From: Desulfobacterales bacterium
Lineage (GTDB): Bacteria; Desulfobacterota; Desulfobacteria; Desulfobacterales; CAFBRK01
Reading direction: 5' to 3'
Assembly (NCBI GenBank): GCA_021737185.1
Contig: JAIPEL010000012.1
Location: 1 to 60,167 of the forward strand
DNA: 60,167 bases
Shown here one piece after another: positions 31,835 to 39,818 of the stretch. Both the position numbers and the translations under genes were made by a program. The notes below the pieces were generated by a model, which was given only the letters and a program-made list of their open reading frames with translations, did not search any database and had not been told where the DNA came from. How positions within the stretch are numbered: the stretch's first letter is position 1; each line of letters begins with the position of its first letter.

Positions 31835-32401
31835 TCAGAACCACTGCGAAAGAATCCAGCGGGCGGCGGAGTCGAGGTTTTCGGCGACATGGTCGGGGCG
31901 GACGCCGGAAGCGGCCAGTTCCTTTTCGGCGACGACTCCCTTTCCGGTTTTGACCAACACGGCCAGCGCGCATCCGGCCCGCCGGGCGGCAAGGATATCT
32001 CCGGCGCTGTCGCCGATCATGGCCGATCGGGAAAGATCGACGCCGTGAATTCTCCGGGCGTTTTCAAGCATCCCCGGGCGGGGCTTTCGGCAGGTGCAGT
32101 CTTCCTCCGGACGGTGGGGGCAGTACAAGATCGCCTCGATGCGCCCTCGGGTCTCTTCCACGGCCGCTGTCATGCGCCGGTGCATCTGCTCGAGGACCGG
32201 CAGGGGAATCAGCCCCCGATTGACTCCGGACTGGTTGGAAACCACGAAGACCCGGACCCCGCTGCGGGTCAGGGCCGCAATGGCCGACCGGCTGCCGGGG
32301 ATGAACCGAAACTCGTCCCATCCCTTGATGTAATCGGGTGAATCTTCGTTGATGACCCCGTCGCGGTCGAGAAAGACGGTGTGTTTCGGGAGAAGGTTCA
32401 A
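31835..32401 (-). CDS. gmhB: D-glycero-beta-D-manno-heptose 1,7-bisphosphate 7-phosphatase (HAD family)
   Basis: A protein of about 188 residues, the usual GmhB length. HAD motif I is FLDRDGVIN, motif II VVSNQSG, the zinc loop is CPHRPEEDCTCRKP with three Cys and one His, and motif III/IV is MIGDSAGDILAA. It dephosphorylates heptose bisphosphate for LPS core synthesis; HAD relatives acting on histidinol phosphate are the alternative. The start is uncertain. TTG 32401 (LNLLPKHTVFLDRDG) gives the family length, whereas ATG 32488 would add 29 residues read from a short tandem repeat (NPEP/SEPLNP-like). It ends 7 bp before the helicase start. Confidence 0.83.
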   Translation of the reverse strand: MNLLPKHTVFLDRDGVINEDSPDYIKGWDEFRFIPGSRSAIAALTRSGVRVFVVSNQSGVNRGLIPLPVLEQMHRRMTAAVEETRGRIEAILYCPHRPEEDCTCRKPRPGMLENARRIHGVDLSRSAMIGDSAGDILAARRAGCALAVLVKTGKGVVAEKELAASGVRPDHVAENLDSAARWILSQWF

Positions 32402-32490
32402 GGGTCGGGGTTCCGAGGTTCCAGGGTTCAGATGTTCAGGGTTCAGAGGTTCAGAGGTTCGGGGTTCAGGGTTCAAAGTTCCAGGCATCA
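32395..32490. repeat. Degenerate GGTTCAGGG short tandem repeat
   Basis: About ten imperfect units of GGTTC(A/C/G)(G)(A/G)GG, each 7-9 bp, run between gmhB and the rlpA terminator. On the minus strand they can be read as the in-frame N-terminal extension of gmhB (LNPEP, SEPLNP), so unit gain or loss might change the gmhB leader or N-terminus. Confidence 0.6.
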
Positions 32491-32546
32491 AAATTCAATC
32501 TTTGGAATTCTTTTTGGGTGTTTCAGGCGGCGCAGCCGCCTCCTAT

Positions 32547-32587
32547 AAATGCGCGGTAAAATCGCTTTTTGATTTTACCGCGCATTT
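32547..32587 (-). terminator. Strong hairpin at the end of rlpA
   Basis: Two perfectly complementary 17-bp arms (32547-32563 and 32571-32587) with a 7-nt loop. The right-hand arm overlaps the rlpA stop codon. On the minus strand the stem is followed by ATTTATAGG, a poor U-tract, so it may work as terminator or 3' stabiliser. A second small dyad, GGCGGC-GCA-GCCGCC, lies at 32527-32541. Confidence 0.7.
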
Positions 32588-33371
32588 ATTCGGCCACGAT
32601 AAAGACTTCGGAAAAGCCGTCTGCAATCAAAATCTGCTCGTATTCCTCGGCCTGGTCAAGGGACGTGCAGCGCCCCACGCGGACCCGGTAAAATTTCTCA
32701 ACTCCGGTGTCGTAGGTCTGGACGTGGGCATGCTTGTATTTTTTGGCCAGTTTGTCCCGGAGTCGGATGGCGTTTTCCCGAACCTTGAAGGCGCCGACCT
32801 GGAAGGTGAAGTCTCCCCGTGTGAAATCGACCGGCGCCGGCTGAGCGCCTCCCGGCGACGCCATCGCGACGATCTCCACCGGCGCGGTGCCGGGACCCAC
32901 CACCCCCAGCCGGCTGGCGGCGGTATAGGAAAGATCGATGACTCTGCCTCTCACAAACGGGCCGCGGTCGTTGATTCGGACGTCTAACGACCGCCCGTTT
33001 TGCAGGTTGCGGACCCGAACCCACGTTCCCAGAGGAAGGGTTTTATGGGCCGCTGTGAGGGCATACATGTTGTAGACTTCGCCGTTGGAGGTCTTTCGGC
33101 CGTGAAAGTCTTTTCCATACCATGACGCCAGTCCGCGCTGGGAAAATCCGTGGGCGTGGGGCAGGGGATGGTACCAGTTTTTCCCGACCCGATACGGCTT
33201 GGAACCGATTTTCGGCGCTGCCGGGGCCTTTGCGTCCTTGCCCGGCTGCGGCGGCTGCCTCGAAGGCGGACCGGGGGCAGAGCCCGCACAGCCGAGCAAG
33301 ACTGCGGCGGCAACGGTCGCGGCCAGCCAAGCCAGCCGGACGCCGGTGTGTAATTGGGTTCGCTTCTTCAT
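32586..33371 (-). CDS. rlpA: Septal ring lytic transglycosylase RlpA family lipoprotein with SPOR domain
   Basis: A 261-residue lipoprotein: the lipobox LLGC puts the lipidated residue at Cys28, then a Pro-rich linker. A double-psi beta-barrel RlpA domain spans about 75-165 ([36 protein letters not shown] as landmark pieces, catalytic Asp in RINDRGPF). The SPOR domain (about 185-260, [17 protein letters not shown]) binds septal denuded glycan. RlpA cleaves naked glycan strands at division. It overlaps the end of lon by 4 bp, an unusual protease-transglycosylase coupling, and fits with the ftsEX-envC genes nearby. Confidence 0.9.
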   Translation of the reverse strand: MKKRTQLHTGVRLAWLAATVAAAVLLGCAGSAPGPPSRQPPQPGKDAKAPAAPKIGSKPYRVGKNWYHPLPHAHGFSQRGLASWYGKDFHGRKTSNGEVYNMYALTAAHKTLPLGTWVRVRNLQNGRSLDVRINDRGPFVRGRVIDLSYTAASRLGVVGPGTAPVEIVAMASPGGAQPAPVDFTRGDFTFQVGAFKVRENAIRLRDKLAKKYKHAHVQTYDTGVEKFYRVRVGRCTSLDQAEEYEQILIADGFSEVFIVAE

Positions 33372-35716
33372 TCTTCCAGGGCCAGCTTGAGAACGTCCAT
33401 CATCTTGTCCACGAAATGGAAGGTGATCTCCTTCTGGACTTTTTCAGAGGTTTCTTCCAGGTCCTTTTCGTTCTGCTGCGGAATGATGATGGTTTTGATG
33501 CCGGCCCGGTGCGCCGCCAGCACCTTTTCCTTGATGCCGCCCACGGGCAGCACCTGCCCCCGCAAAGTGATTTCGCCGGTCATGGCCAGGTTTTTGTGGA
33601 TCCGTTTGGCGGTCAGAAGAGAGGCCAGGGCCGTGAGCATGGTGACGCCCGCCGAGGGACCGTCTTTGGGAATGGCCCCGGCGGGTACGTGAATGTGGAT
33701 GTCCTTGTCTTCGAAAAAGTCTTCGGGGATGCCAAGATCCTTTGCATGGGTCCGGATGAAGCTCAGCGCAGCGGTGGCCGATTCTTTCATGACGTCCCCC
33801 AGCTGGCCGGTGAGCACGAGGTTCTTCTTTCCCTTCATGGCGGTGGCTTCGATAAAGAGAAGTTCTCCGCCGGTGGGGGTCCAGGCCAGTCCGGTGGCCA
33901 CCCCCGGGGTTTGAATCCTGGACTTGCTCTCCCCGGTGAAACGGACCGGACCGAGATACCGGGACAAATCCGACACCTTGATCGAGGCGCGCTGAATGTC
34001 GCCGGTGGCGATGCCGCTTGCCACCCCGCGGCAGACGTTGGCGATCTCCCGCTCCAGGTTCCGAAGCCCGGCCTCCCGGGTGTATCCGGAGATCATCTGC
34101 CGAACCGCTCCTTTGGTAAACGAGATCAGTTTGGCCGAAAGGCCGTTTTCGGCCCGCTGCCGGGGAATCAGGTAGCGCTGTGCGATCTTGATTTTTTCAT
34201 CCTCGGTATAGCCGAGCAGGCGCAGAACCTCCATCCGGTCCAGGAGAGCCGGCGGAATCGTATCGAGGATATTGGCGGTGGTGATGAACATGACTTTCGA
34301 CAGGTCGAAGGCGACATCGATGTAATGGTCCTGAAAAGAATGGTTCTGCTCCGGGTCGAGCACCTCGAGCAGCGCCGACGACGGATCGCCCCGAAAGTCG
34401 CTGCCGACCTTGTCTATTTCATCCAGCATGAACACCGGGTTGTTCGATTCGGCCCGGCGGATTGCCTGGATGATACGACCGGGGAGGGCGCCGACGTAGG
34501 TTCGCCGGTGCCCCCGGATCTCGGCTTCATCCCGGACCCCGCCAAGAGAGATCCGGACGAACTTGCGCCCCAGGGCCCGCGCGATGGAGGCCCCCAGAGA
34601 GGTCTTGCCGGTTCCCGGCGGGCCAGCGAAGCACAGAATCGGGCCCTTGGAGTCGGGTTTGAGCTTTCGGACCGCCAGGTATTCGATGATTCTGCGCTTG
34701 GGCTTTTCGAGGCCGAAGTGGTCTTCGTCGAGAACCTTGCGGGCCTCTTTGACGTCGAGGTTGTCCGGGGTGCCCTCATTCCAGGGCAGTGATGTGATCC
34801 AGTCCAAGTAGGTGGATACGACGGTGTATTCGGCAGAGGACGGATGCATCTTGGCCATCCGGTCCAGTTCGCGTTCGGCCTCCTTCCGGGCTTCTTCCGG
34901 GAGCTGCTTTTCGTTTATCTTGGTTCGGTATTCCTCGATTTCGACGGTCTCTTCGTCGGTTTCACCCAGCTCCTCCCGGATCGCCTTGAGCTGCTGTCTC
35001 AAGTAGTACTCCCGCTGCCTTTTGTCCATGTCTCCCTTGACCTGGGACTGGATCTTGTTGCCCAGCTCCAGAATTTCGAGCTGGTGGCTGACCATGCGGG
35101 TCACTTCCCTCAAGCGTTTTTTGATGTTTTCCGTTTCCAGGATCTTCTGCTTTTCTTCGGCAGTGACGTTGAGGGTGGAAGCGACCATGTCTGCCAGGAT
35201 CCCGGCTTCCTGGATGGATCCGGCCATCTGCGCCATCTCCGACGGAAAACCCGGCGACAGCTCGACGACCTTGGAAAACTGGCTGACGAGGTTGGACATC
35301 ATGGCTTCGATTTCCTTGTCCAACTTCTCCGGGGCTTCGATTTTTTCGATCTGCGCCTGCAGATACGGCTTGCCCTTGATGAACTCGGTCAGCCGGATGC
35401 GGGAGATGCCTTGGACCAGGAGCTGTGCCCGGTTGTCGCCGGTTTTGGCCATTTTCAGGATCAGGGCGCTGGTGCCGACGGCGGCCAGGTCTTTTTCCGT
35501 CGGGGTGCTTCCCTGCTCGGGGCTTTTGGAAACCACCAGGCCGATAATCCGGTCCTTGGCCATGGCTTCGTCGATGAGTTGGATTGACTCGGCCTGCATG
35601 ACGACCAATGGAAGGACCATTTTCGGGAAAAGCGCGGCGTCAAACAACGGCATGATCGGCAGCACATCGGGCAGATTGTCGACGTCGATCTGCACTGGCG
35701 CTTTCGGTTCGGTCAT
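33368..35716 (-). CDS. lon: ATP-dependent protease Lon
   Basis: A 782-residue cytoplasmic protease. The LON substrate-binding domain occupies about 15-215, a coiled-coil part runs to 330, the AAA+ module follows with Walker [13 protein letters not shown] and Walker [12 protein letters not shown], and the proteolytic domain closes it. The serine of [10 protein letters not shown] and the lysine of [14 protein letters not shown] form the dyad. It degrades damaged and regulatory proteins. GGAGGAATCG sits directly upstream of its ATG. hsp20 lies upstream, 110 bp away in the same direction, so both are probably heat inducible, but no CIRCE element is present. Confidence 0.96.
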   Translation of the reverse strand: MTEPKAPVQIDVDNLPDVLPIMPLFDAALFPKMVLPLVVMQAESIQLIDEAMAKDRIIGLVVSKSPEQGSTPTEKDLAAVGTSALILKMAKTGDNRAQLLVQGISRIRLTEFIKGKPYLQAQIEKIEAPEKLDKEIEAMMSNLVSQFSKVVELSPGFPSEMAQMAGSIQEAGILADMVASTLNVTAEEKQKILETENIKKRLREVTRMVSHQLEILELGNKIQSQVKGDMDKRQREYYLRQQLKAIREELGETDEETVEIEEYRTKINEKQLPEEARKEAERELDRMAKMHPSSAEYTVVSTYLDWITSLPWNEGTPDNLDVKEARKVLDEDHFGLEKPKRRIIEYLAVRKLKPDSKGPILCFAGPPGTGKTSLGASIARALGRKFVRISLGGVRDEAEIRGHRRTYVGALPGRIIQAIRRAESNNPVFMLDEIDKVGSDFRGDPSSALLEVLDPEQNHSFQDHYIDVAFDLSKVMFITTANILDTIPPALLDRMEVLRLLGYTEDEKIKIAQRYLIPRQRAENGLSAKLISFTKGAVRQMISGYTREAGLRNLEREIANVCRGVASGIATGDIQRASIKVSDLSRYLGPVRFTGESKSRIQTPGVATGLAWTPTGGELLFIEATAMKGKKNLVLTGQLGDVMKESATAALSFIRTHAKDLGIPEDFFEDKDIHIHVPAGAIPKDGPSAGVTMLTALASLLTAKRIHKNLAMTGEITLRGQVLPVGGIKEKVLAAHRAGIKTIIIPQQNEKDLEETSEKVQKEITFHFVDKMMDVLKLALEE

Positions 35717-35826
35717 CGATTCCTCCTTGGTCTGCAGCTCGCAAAAAAAATCTTTTGGCCTCCGCCTTGCCGGTGCTGATGTCTGGTGCGTAAAGTACCC
35801 ATTAGCAACTCGCGTCAGCGATTTAT

Positions 35827-36273
35827 TTATCCATCTTCAACGGCGATCTTCTGGCTTTTCTCCGGCGGCTGTTTGGCCATTCGGATCTGCAGAAACCCGT
35901 TTTCATAAGACGAGCTGACCACCTCGGGGTCGATCGGGGCCGGCAAATACAGGATCCGTTCGAAGGTTCCGTACTGAATCTCAGCCAACCGGTATGCTCC
36001 GCGTTTGTCCCGTCCCGGCTCGCGTCGGCTGCCGGATATCCGAACGGCGCGGCTGTTGATCTCCACTTCCAGCGCCTCTTTTTCCACCCCGGCGATTTCC
36101 CCCCGGATGATGACCTCATCCGGCGTTTCATAGATGTCCATCTGAGGGCTCCAGGTCCTATCGGAAAAAGAGAACATCGGATTCATGGAGCGGAACATCT
36201 GGTCGAGGGTTCTTTCGAACCGTGAACCGATGTCGTTCAAATCGTCACCGAATCGAATCTTGATATAATCCAT
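35827..36273 (-). CDS. Small heat shock protein, Hsp20/alpha-crystallin family
   Basis: A 148-residue ATP-independent holdase. The alpha-crystallin domain spans about 40-135: [28 protein letters not shown], then [18 protein letters not shown] and the A-x-x-x-NGxLxI-type [10 protein letters not shown]. The short tail [14 protein letters not shown] lacks a clear I-x-I motif, which may affect oligomerisation. It binds unfolding proteins and hands them to ATP-dependent chaperones. It is located just upstream of lon and co-oriented. Confidence 0.93.
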   Translation of the reverse strand: MDYIKIRFGDDLNDIGSRFERTLDQMFRSMNPMFSFSDRTWSPQMDIYETPDEVIIRGEIAGVEKEALEVEINSRAVRISGSRREPGRDKRGAYRLAEIQYGTFERILYLPAPIDPEVVSSSYENGFLQIRMAKQPPEKSQKIAVEDG

Positions 36274-36564
36274 GGTCGACTCCCGGCTGGTGAAACGGTC
36301 TCCATTGATTTTCCCGCGGGCGAGGAAACGCTACCATTGTCCTCATGGTTTGTAAAGAATCGGAGAGCGGGAGCCTGCAGCGGATGCGACATCAGCAGCG
36401 GTTACGATATTAGGGGACATTCTATGTTTGCGAGCTCACCATTTAAGGCTGCGGGGCGGGGGGCAGGGGTATCTTCCATGAAGACGGGAAACTGTTCGAG
36501 GCGTTTCGCGGCCGTTGCGCCTTCCGTTGCCAGGCCGATGCGCTTCGGGTATAGACTTAGGTCC
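36274..36564. other. Divergent intergenic region between hsp20 and MFS gene
   Basis: This stretch contains the promoters of both divergent genes, but no convincing -35/-10 or sigma-32 site could be fixed by eye. The MFS frame is open through 36337-36564, yet that part encodes no membrane segment and has no ribosome site. No RNA gene or repeat was recognised. Confidence 0.4.
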
Positions 36565-37719
36565 ATGACCGTTGCTTCAGCCATGCGCATTCGAACCCTG
36601 CTCGCAAGCCAGTACTTTATCTACTTCGGGGTGCTGGGCATCTACCTTCCGTTCTTCAATCTGTACTGCTACCACATCGGCTTTTCAGGGACTCAGATCG
36701 GCGCCATCTCTGCGGTGAGGACACTGGCCACGGCGCTGTTTCCGATGATCTGGGGGCATCTGGCCGACCGGTTCAGCGCCCGGAAGCCGATCTATATCGC
36801 CTGCAGTTTTGCCAGTGTGATGGTCTGGTCCCTGTTTCTGCTGACGGCCGATTTTTGGCCCATGATGATGATCATGGTGGTCTACGGCATCCTCTACGCC
36901 CCGATCATCTCTTTTCTGGAAGCCTTCACCATGGACTTTCTCGGGACCCAGCGGCGCGATTACGGCCGTCTTCGGGTCTGGGGCTCGATCAGCTTCATCT
37001 GCGTCGTCGTGGTCGTGGGCCGAATCGTGGACGCCGCGTCCTTGAACATCATCCTGGTGCTCATCCTGGCCGGCTCCCTGCTGCGAGCGGCGCTTTCCGT
37101 CCGGATCCCGGCACAGCTCAGCCCGGCGCGGGAGCCGACCCGCCAGGGGCTGCGGCTGCTGGCCGCAGCACCGGTGGCCGGATTTCTTTTCGCGGCGCTT
37201 TTGATGCTGGCCAGTCACGGGGCCTACTACGCCTTCTTTTCGATTCACCTGGAATCGCTAGGCTACGGGCGCACCCTGATCGGGGTGTGCTGGGCCGTGG
37301 CGGTGGCAGCCGAGGTGCTGGTGATGATCCTTTCCCCCCGGCTGTTTGGTCGCGTTTCGCTTCAGTCGGTGCTGGTCTTTTCCTGTATGGCGGCGGCGCT
37401 CCGGTGGTTTACCCTGGCCGCCACCGCGTCGCTGCCGGTGATCCTGGCCACCCAGGTGCTTCATGCGTTTTCCTACGGTACCTTCCACATGGCGAGCATT
37501 CTTCGAATCGACGAGCTGATGCCGGCCGCGTCAAAGACCCTCGGCCAGGCGGCCAACAACGCTGTGACTTACGGATTGGGGATGATGGTGGGCTTTTTCG
37601 GCAGCGGCCTGCTGTACGAAGCCACAGGGTCTTCGGTGCTGTTTGCCGTCAGCGGGATAGCGGCGGCCGCAGGCGGCGGCGTTCTGGTGTGGTTTCGCCC
37701 CCAGCCCAGGGCACGCTAA
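36565..37719 (+). CDS. MFS transporter, phenylpropionate permease (HcaT/PPP)-like family
   Basis: A 384-residue integral membrane protein with about 12 hydrophobic segments. The N-terminal LASQYFIYFGVLGIYLPFFNLY and the loop RRDYGRLRVWGSISFI match the MFS_1-like/HcaT group, which has DYGKxRxWGS at that place. The MFS motif A variant is GHLADRFSARKP. The substrate is unknown. ATG 36565 sits just before the first membrane helix; an alternative is 36583. The stop codon TAA (37717-37719) is part of the left terminal repeat of the MITE-like element, so insertion of that element may have reset the C-terminus. Confidence 0.83.
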   Translation: MTVASAMRIRTLLASQYFIYFGVLGIYLPFFNLYCYHIGFSGTQIGAISAVRTLATALFPMIWGHLADRFSARKPIYIACSFASVMVWSLFLLTADFWPMMMIMVVYGILYAPIISFLEAFTMDFLGTQRRDYGRLRVWGSISFICVVVVVGRIVDAASLNIILVLILAGSLLRAALSVRIPAQLSPAREPTRQGLRLLAAAPVAGFLFAALLMLASHGAYYAFFSIHLESLGYGRTLIGVCWAVAVAAEVLVMILSPRLFGRVSLQSVLVFSCMAAALRWFTLAATASLPVILATQVLHAFSYGTFHMASILRIDELMPAASKTLGQAANNAVTYGLGMMVGFFGSGLLYEATGSSVLFAVSGIAAAAGGGVLVWFRPQPRAR

Positions 37720-37891
37720 GTACATGCAGGCGTAATTATGGCGACGATTGTTTCACCGAGACGCAGAGAACGCAGAGAACGCAGAGGATGCGCAGAGGAG
37801 ATTTTGAGGATTTTATCTCCGCACTCTGCGTCCGCGGTGAGCATTCGTTGATCTGAAAACCGTCACTGAAATTATGCCATCGAGCACTAAG
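37716..37891. mobile_element. MITE-like element, copy 2 (176 bp)
   Basis: Same orientation as the copy at 258-429, sharing both termini, GATTGTTTCACCG and the CGCAGAGAACGCAGAG-type core. Left end CTAAGTACAT; right end GCACTAAG. The termini are imperfect inverted repeats and CTAAG is present at both ends. The left end overlaps the final codon and stop of the MFS gene. From 37892 to the FHA gene at 37998 nothing else is recognised. Confidence 0.6.
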
Positions 37892-37997
37892 GGGGGCCTT
37901 GTGCGCCCGACACGATCGGATGTCGTCGAGAAGGTGCGTCGAAAGCGGCAGTCTGAGGCTCGAATCGGCAGGGTCGGTCTAAAGGGGCTTCCTCCGG

Positions 37998-38717
37998 TCA
38001 GCCCTTGAGCACGAATTGCAGCTTGACGTTTCCGATTTCGATGACATCGAATTCTTTGAGCATGACCGATTCCTTGACGGCTTTTCCGTTGACCTTCGGC
38101 TTGGCCATTCCCTCTACATAACTCAGGGAATAGCCGTTGGGCCGCTTGCTGATGGTTGCAGCGGTCTGGCCGGTCATCAAGCCGCCGACGACCAGATCCG
38201 AGGAGGCGCTTTTTCCGATCTTGAACAGCTTCTTGCCGATTTCCACTTCCCCTTCACCACCGGCCAGATAGGAAAGAACCCCGGCAGGCTCGCCTTTGAG
38301 CCCCGAGCCGGGATCGGTGGTCTTGCCGGCTTTTTCCATGATCTTTCGATACTGGCCGGTATCCATGACCATGGTCTGGTCCATTGCGCCGGCAGGTGCG
38401 CCGGTCGATGCGGGCCGCTCTTCGCCTTTTTCGTATTTGAACAGGAGGGTATGCTTTCCGATCATCACCCTGTCACCGTGCTGAAGCCAATGGGACGTGA
38501 CCTGCTGGTCGTTTACGAAGGATCCGTTTTTGCTCTGCAGGTCGGTCAGCAGGTATCCATCGCCCACCGAGTCGATTTTGGCATGATGGCCGGAGACCGC
38601 CAGGTTCTCGATGACGATATCGTTGCTGTCCAGCCTTCCGATGGTCAGGCCCTTGCCTTTCTCCATCCCATACTCGCCCACGACATTGTCCTTGAATTGC
38701 AGTGTCAATTTCGGCAT
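37998..38717 (-). CDS. Tandem FHA domain protein
   Basis: A 239-residue soluble protein. The first FHA domain (about 1-95) has all phosphothreonine-binding landmarks: TIGRLDSNDIVI, LAVSGHHAKID, LTDLQSKNGSFVN. The second (about 145-238) keeps the fold (FKIGKSASSDLVV, KVNGKAV) but lacks the canonical Ser-x-x-His and NG-T/S pair in full. The linker carries DQTMVMDT around residue 117, similar to SETMVF in the neighbouring kinase. By analogy with GarA/OdhI or T6SS Fha proteins it would bind a phosphorylated partner and switch on phosphorylation. It is the last gene after the kinase and phosphatase. ATG 38717 is preferred; it follows GGGAAAAGG. Confidence 0.87.
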   Translation of the reverse strand: MPKLTLQFKDNVVGEYGMEKGKGLTIGRLDSNDIVIENLAVSGHHAKIDSVGDGYLLTDLQSKNGSFVNDQQVTSHWLQHGDRVMIGKHTLLFKYEKGEERPASTGAPAGAMDQTMVMDTGQYRKIMEKAGKTTDPGSGLKGEPAGVLSYLAGGEGEVEIGKKLFKIGKSASSDLVVGGLMTGQTAATISKRPNGYSLSYVEGMAKPKVNGKAVKESVMLKEFDVIEIGNVKLQFVLKG

Positions 38718-38807
38718 CGAAACACCTTTTCCCAAAGTTTGCGGTAATGCAACAGGCTCGATTCTCAGCCGGCAGGGGCTTTGCCGCCGCACCGGCGCAC
38801 CTACAGG

Positions 38808-39626
38808 TTACAGGTAGCGCTGCAAAAATCCGATGGCTTTTCGGGCCAGGCCGGAGCGGAGCTTTCCAATGAGCCCCCTTTGCTTGATCTCTTTGATTTT
38901 GACCACGATGACCGTGATGTTGTCGTGACCGCCCCGCTGATTGGCCATATCCACGAGCGTGCGGCAGGCCCGGTCCGCCGTCTGCTCCCCGACCACCGCC
39001 TGTATTTCTTCCGGAGACACCAGATCGCTCAGGCCGTCGGAGCTGATGACCACCGCGTCTCCTCTGAAAAAAGGCAGCTCAAAGACGTCCGGGGAAACGC
39101 TTTCTTCGATCCCCATGGCCCGGGTGAGCAGGTACTTGACATCTTCACCCAGACTGCTCGCCGCCTCGGGATCGAAGGCTGCCTGTTCACTGACCACGTT
39201 GTGGGTGACCGAAAGCTGGTCGATGTGGCCGTCATGAATCAGGTAGATCGGACTGTCGCCCACATTGGCGGTGATCAGGGTCTTGTCCGTGAGCACGGCC
39301 GCCGACACCGTTGCCCCCATTCCGCGGTAAGCGTCTTTGCCGCGGCCGGCTTCGAAGACCTTCCGGTTTCCCTCGTATATGGCCCCTACCAGGCGGTCGG
39401 CCACCGGCGAAAGACTTCCATCGACGGCGGCCGGGGTTTCGAATCCGGCCATGACGTCCCGGATCGTTTTGACGACCAGTTCGCTGGCGACCTCCCCGGC
39501 GCGGTGCCCCCCCATGCCGTCTGAGACCACGTATAGCCCCTGCTGGTCGTCCAGATAAAGCGCATCTTCGTTTCCTTTGCGCCTCCTTCCGACATCTGTC
39601 ATGCCAGCCGATTCAACGACGACCAT
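38808..39626 (-). CDS. PP2C-family serine/threonine phosphatase (Stp/PppA-like)
   Basis: A 272-residue soluble phosphatase. PP2C metal motifs are intact: RRKGNEDALYLDD near the N-terminus, VVSDGMGGHRAGE, ANVGDSPIYLI, VVISSDGLSDLV and GGHDNITVIVV. It should remove phosphate from Ser/Thr residues written by the kinase encoded immediately upstream (39819-42365). A basic extension (about 245-272) follows the domain. ATG 39626 is chosen; the longer frame to 39695 is Arg-rich and lacks similarity. Confidence 0.92.
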   Translation of the reverse strand: MVVVESAGMTDVGRRRKGNEDALYLDDQQGLYVVSDGMGGHRAGEVASELVVKTIRDVMAGFETPAAVDGSLSPVADRLVGAIYEGNRKVFEAGRGKDAYRGMGATVSAAVLTDKTLITANVGDSPIYLIHDGHIDQLSVTHNVVSEQAAFDPEAASSLGEDVKYLLTRAMGIEESVSPDVFELPFFRGDAVVISSDGLSDLVSPEEIQAVVGEQTADRACRTLVDMANQRGGHDNITVIVVKIKEIKQRGLIGKLRSGLARKAIGFLQRYL

Positions 39627-39818
39627 AATCTGGAATTTCGATTTGTCCCCTTGGCGGGAGGGCGGTGTGGTTCTCCGGCGGGGTCGGCCTGCCAAACCCC
39701 CCGCGGTGTTCTTACAGCATAACCATTTGACACGTCAAGCAATTCCTTGCACCCGGCGGGGATGCGAACCGGGGCGGTACCGGGCGTAAGGGTCGATCCG
39801 CTTCGGTCCGCCGAAGGG

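Noticed and set aside
33122..34792. 556-codon plus-strand open frame opposite rlpA and lon
   Set aside because: It spans the oppositely coded rlpA and lon genes with no recognisable motif; a GC-driven shadow of well-supported genes.
35717..35826. CIRCE element between hsp20 and lon
   Set aside because: A TTAGCA-A-CTC half-like string occurs near 35802-35811 but there is no matching GAGTGCTAA arm.
36337..36564. Upstream extension of the MFS transporter
   Set aside because: 76 extra residues are Cys/Arg/Ser-rich without a membrane segment and lack a ribosome site; the first transmembrane helix begins right after Met 36565.
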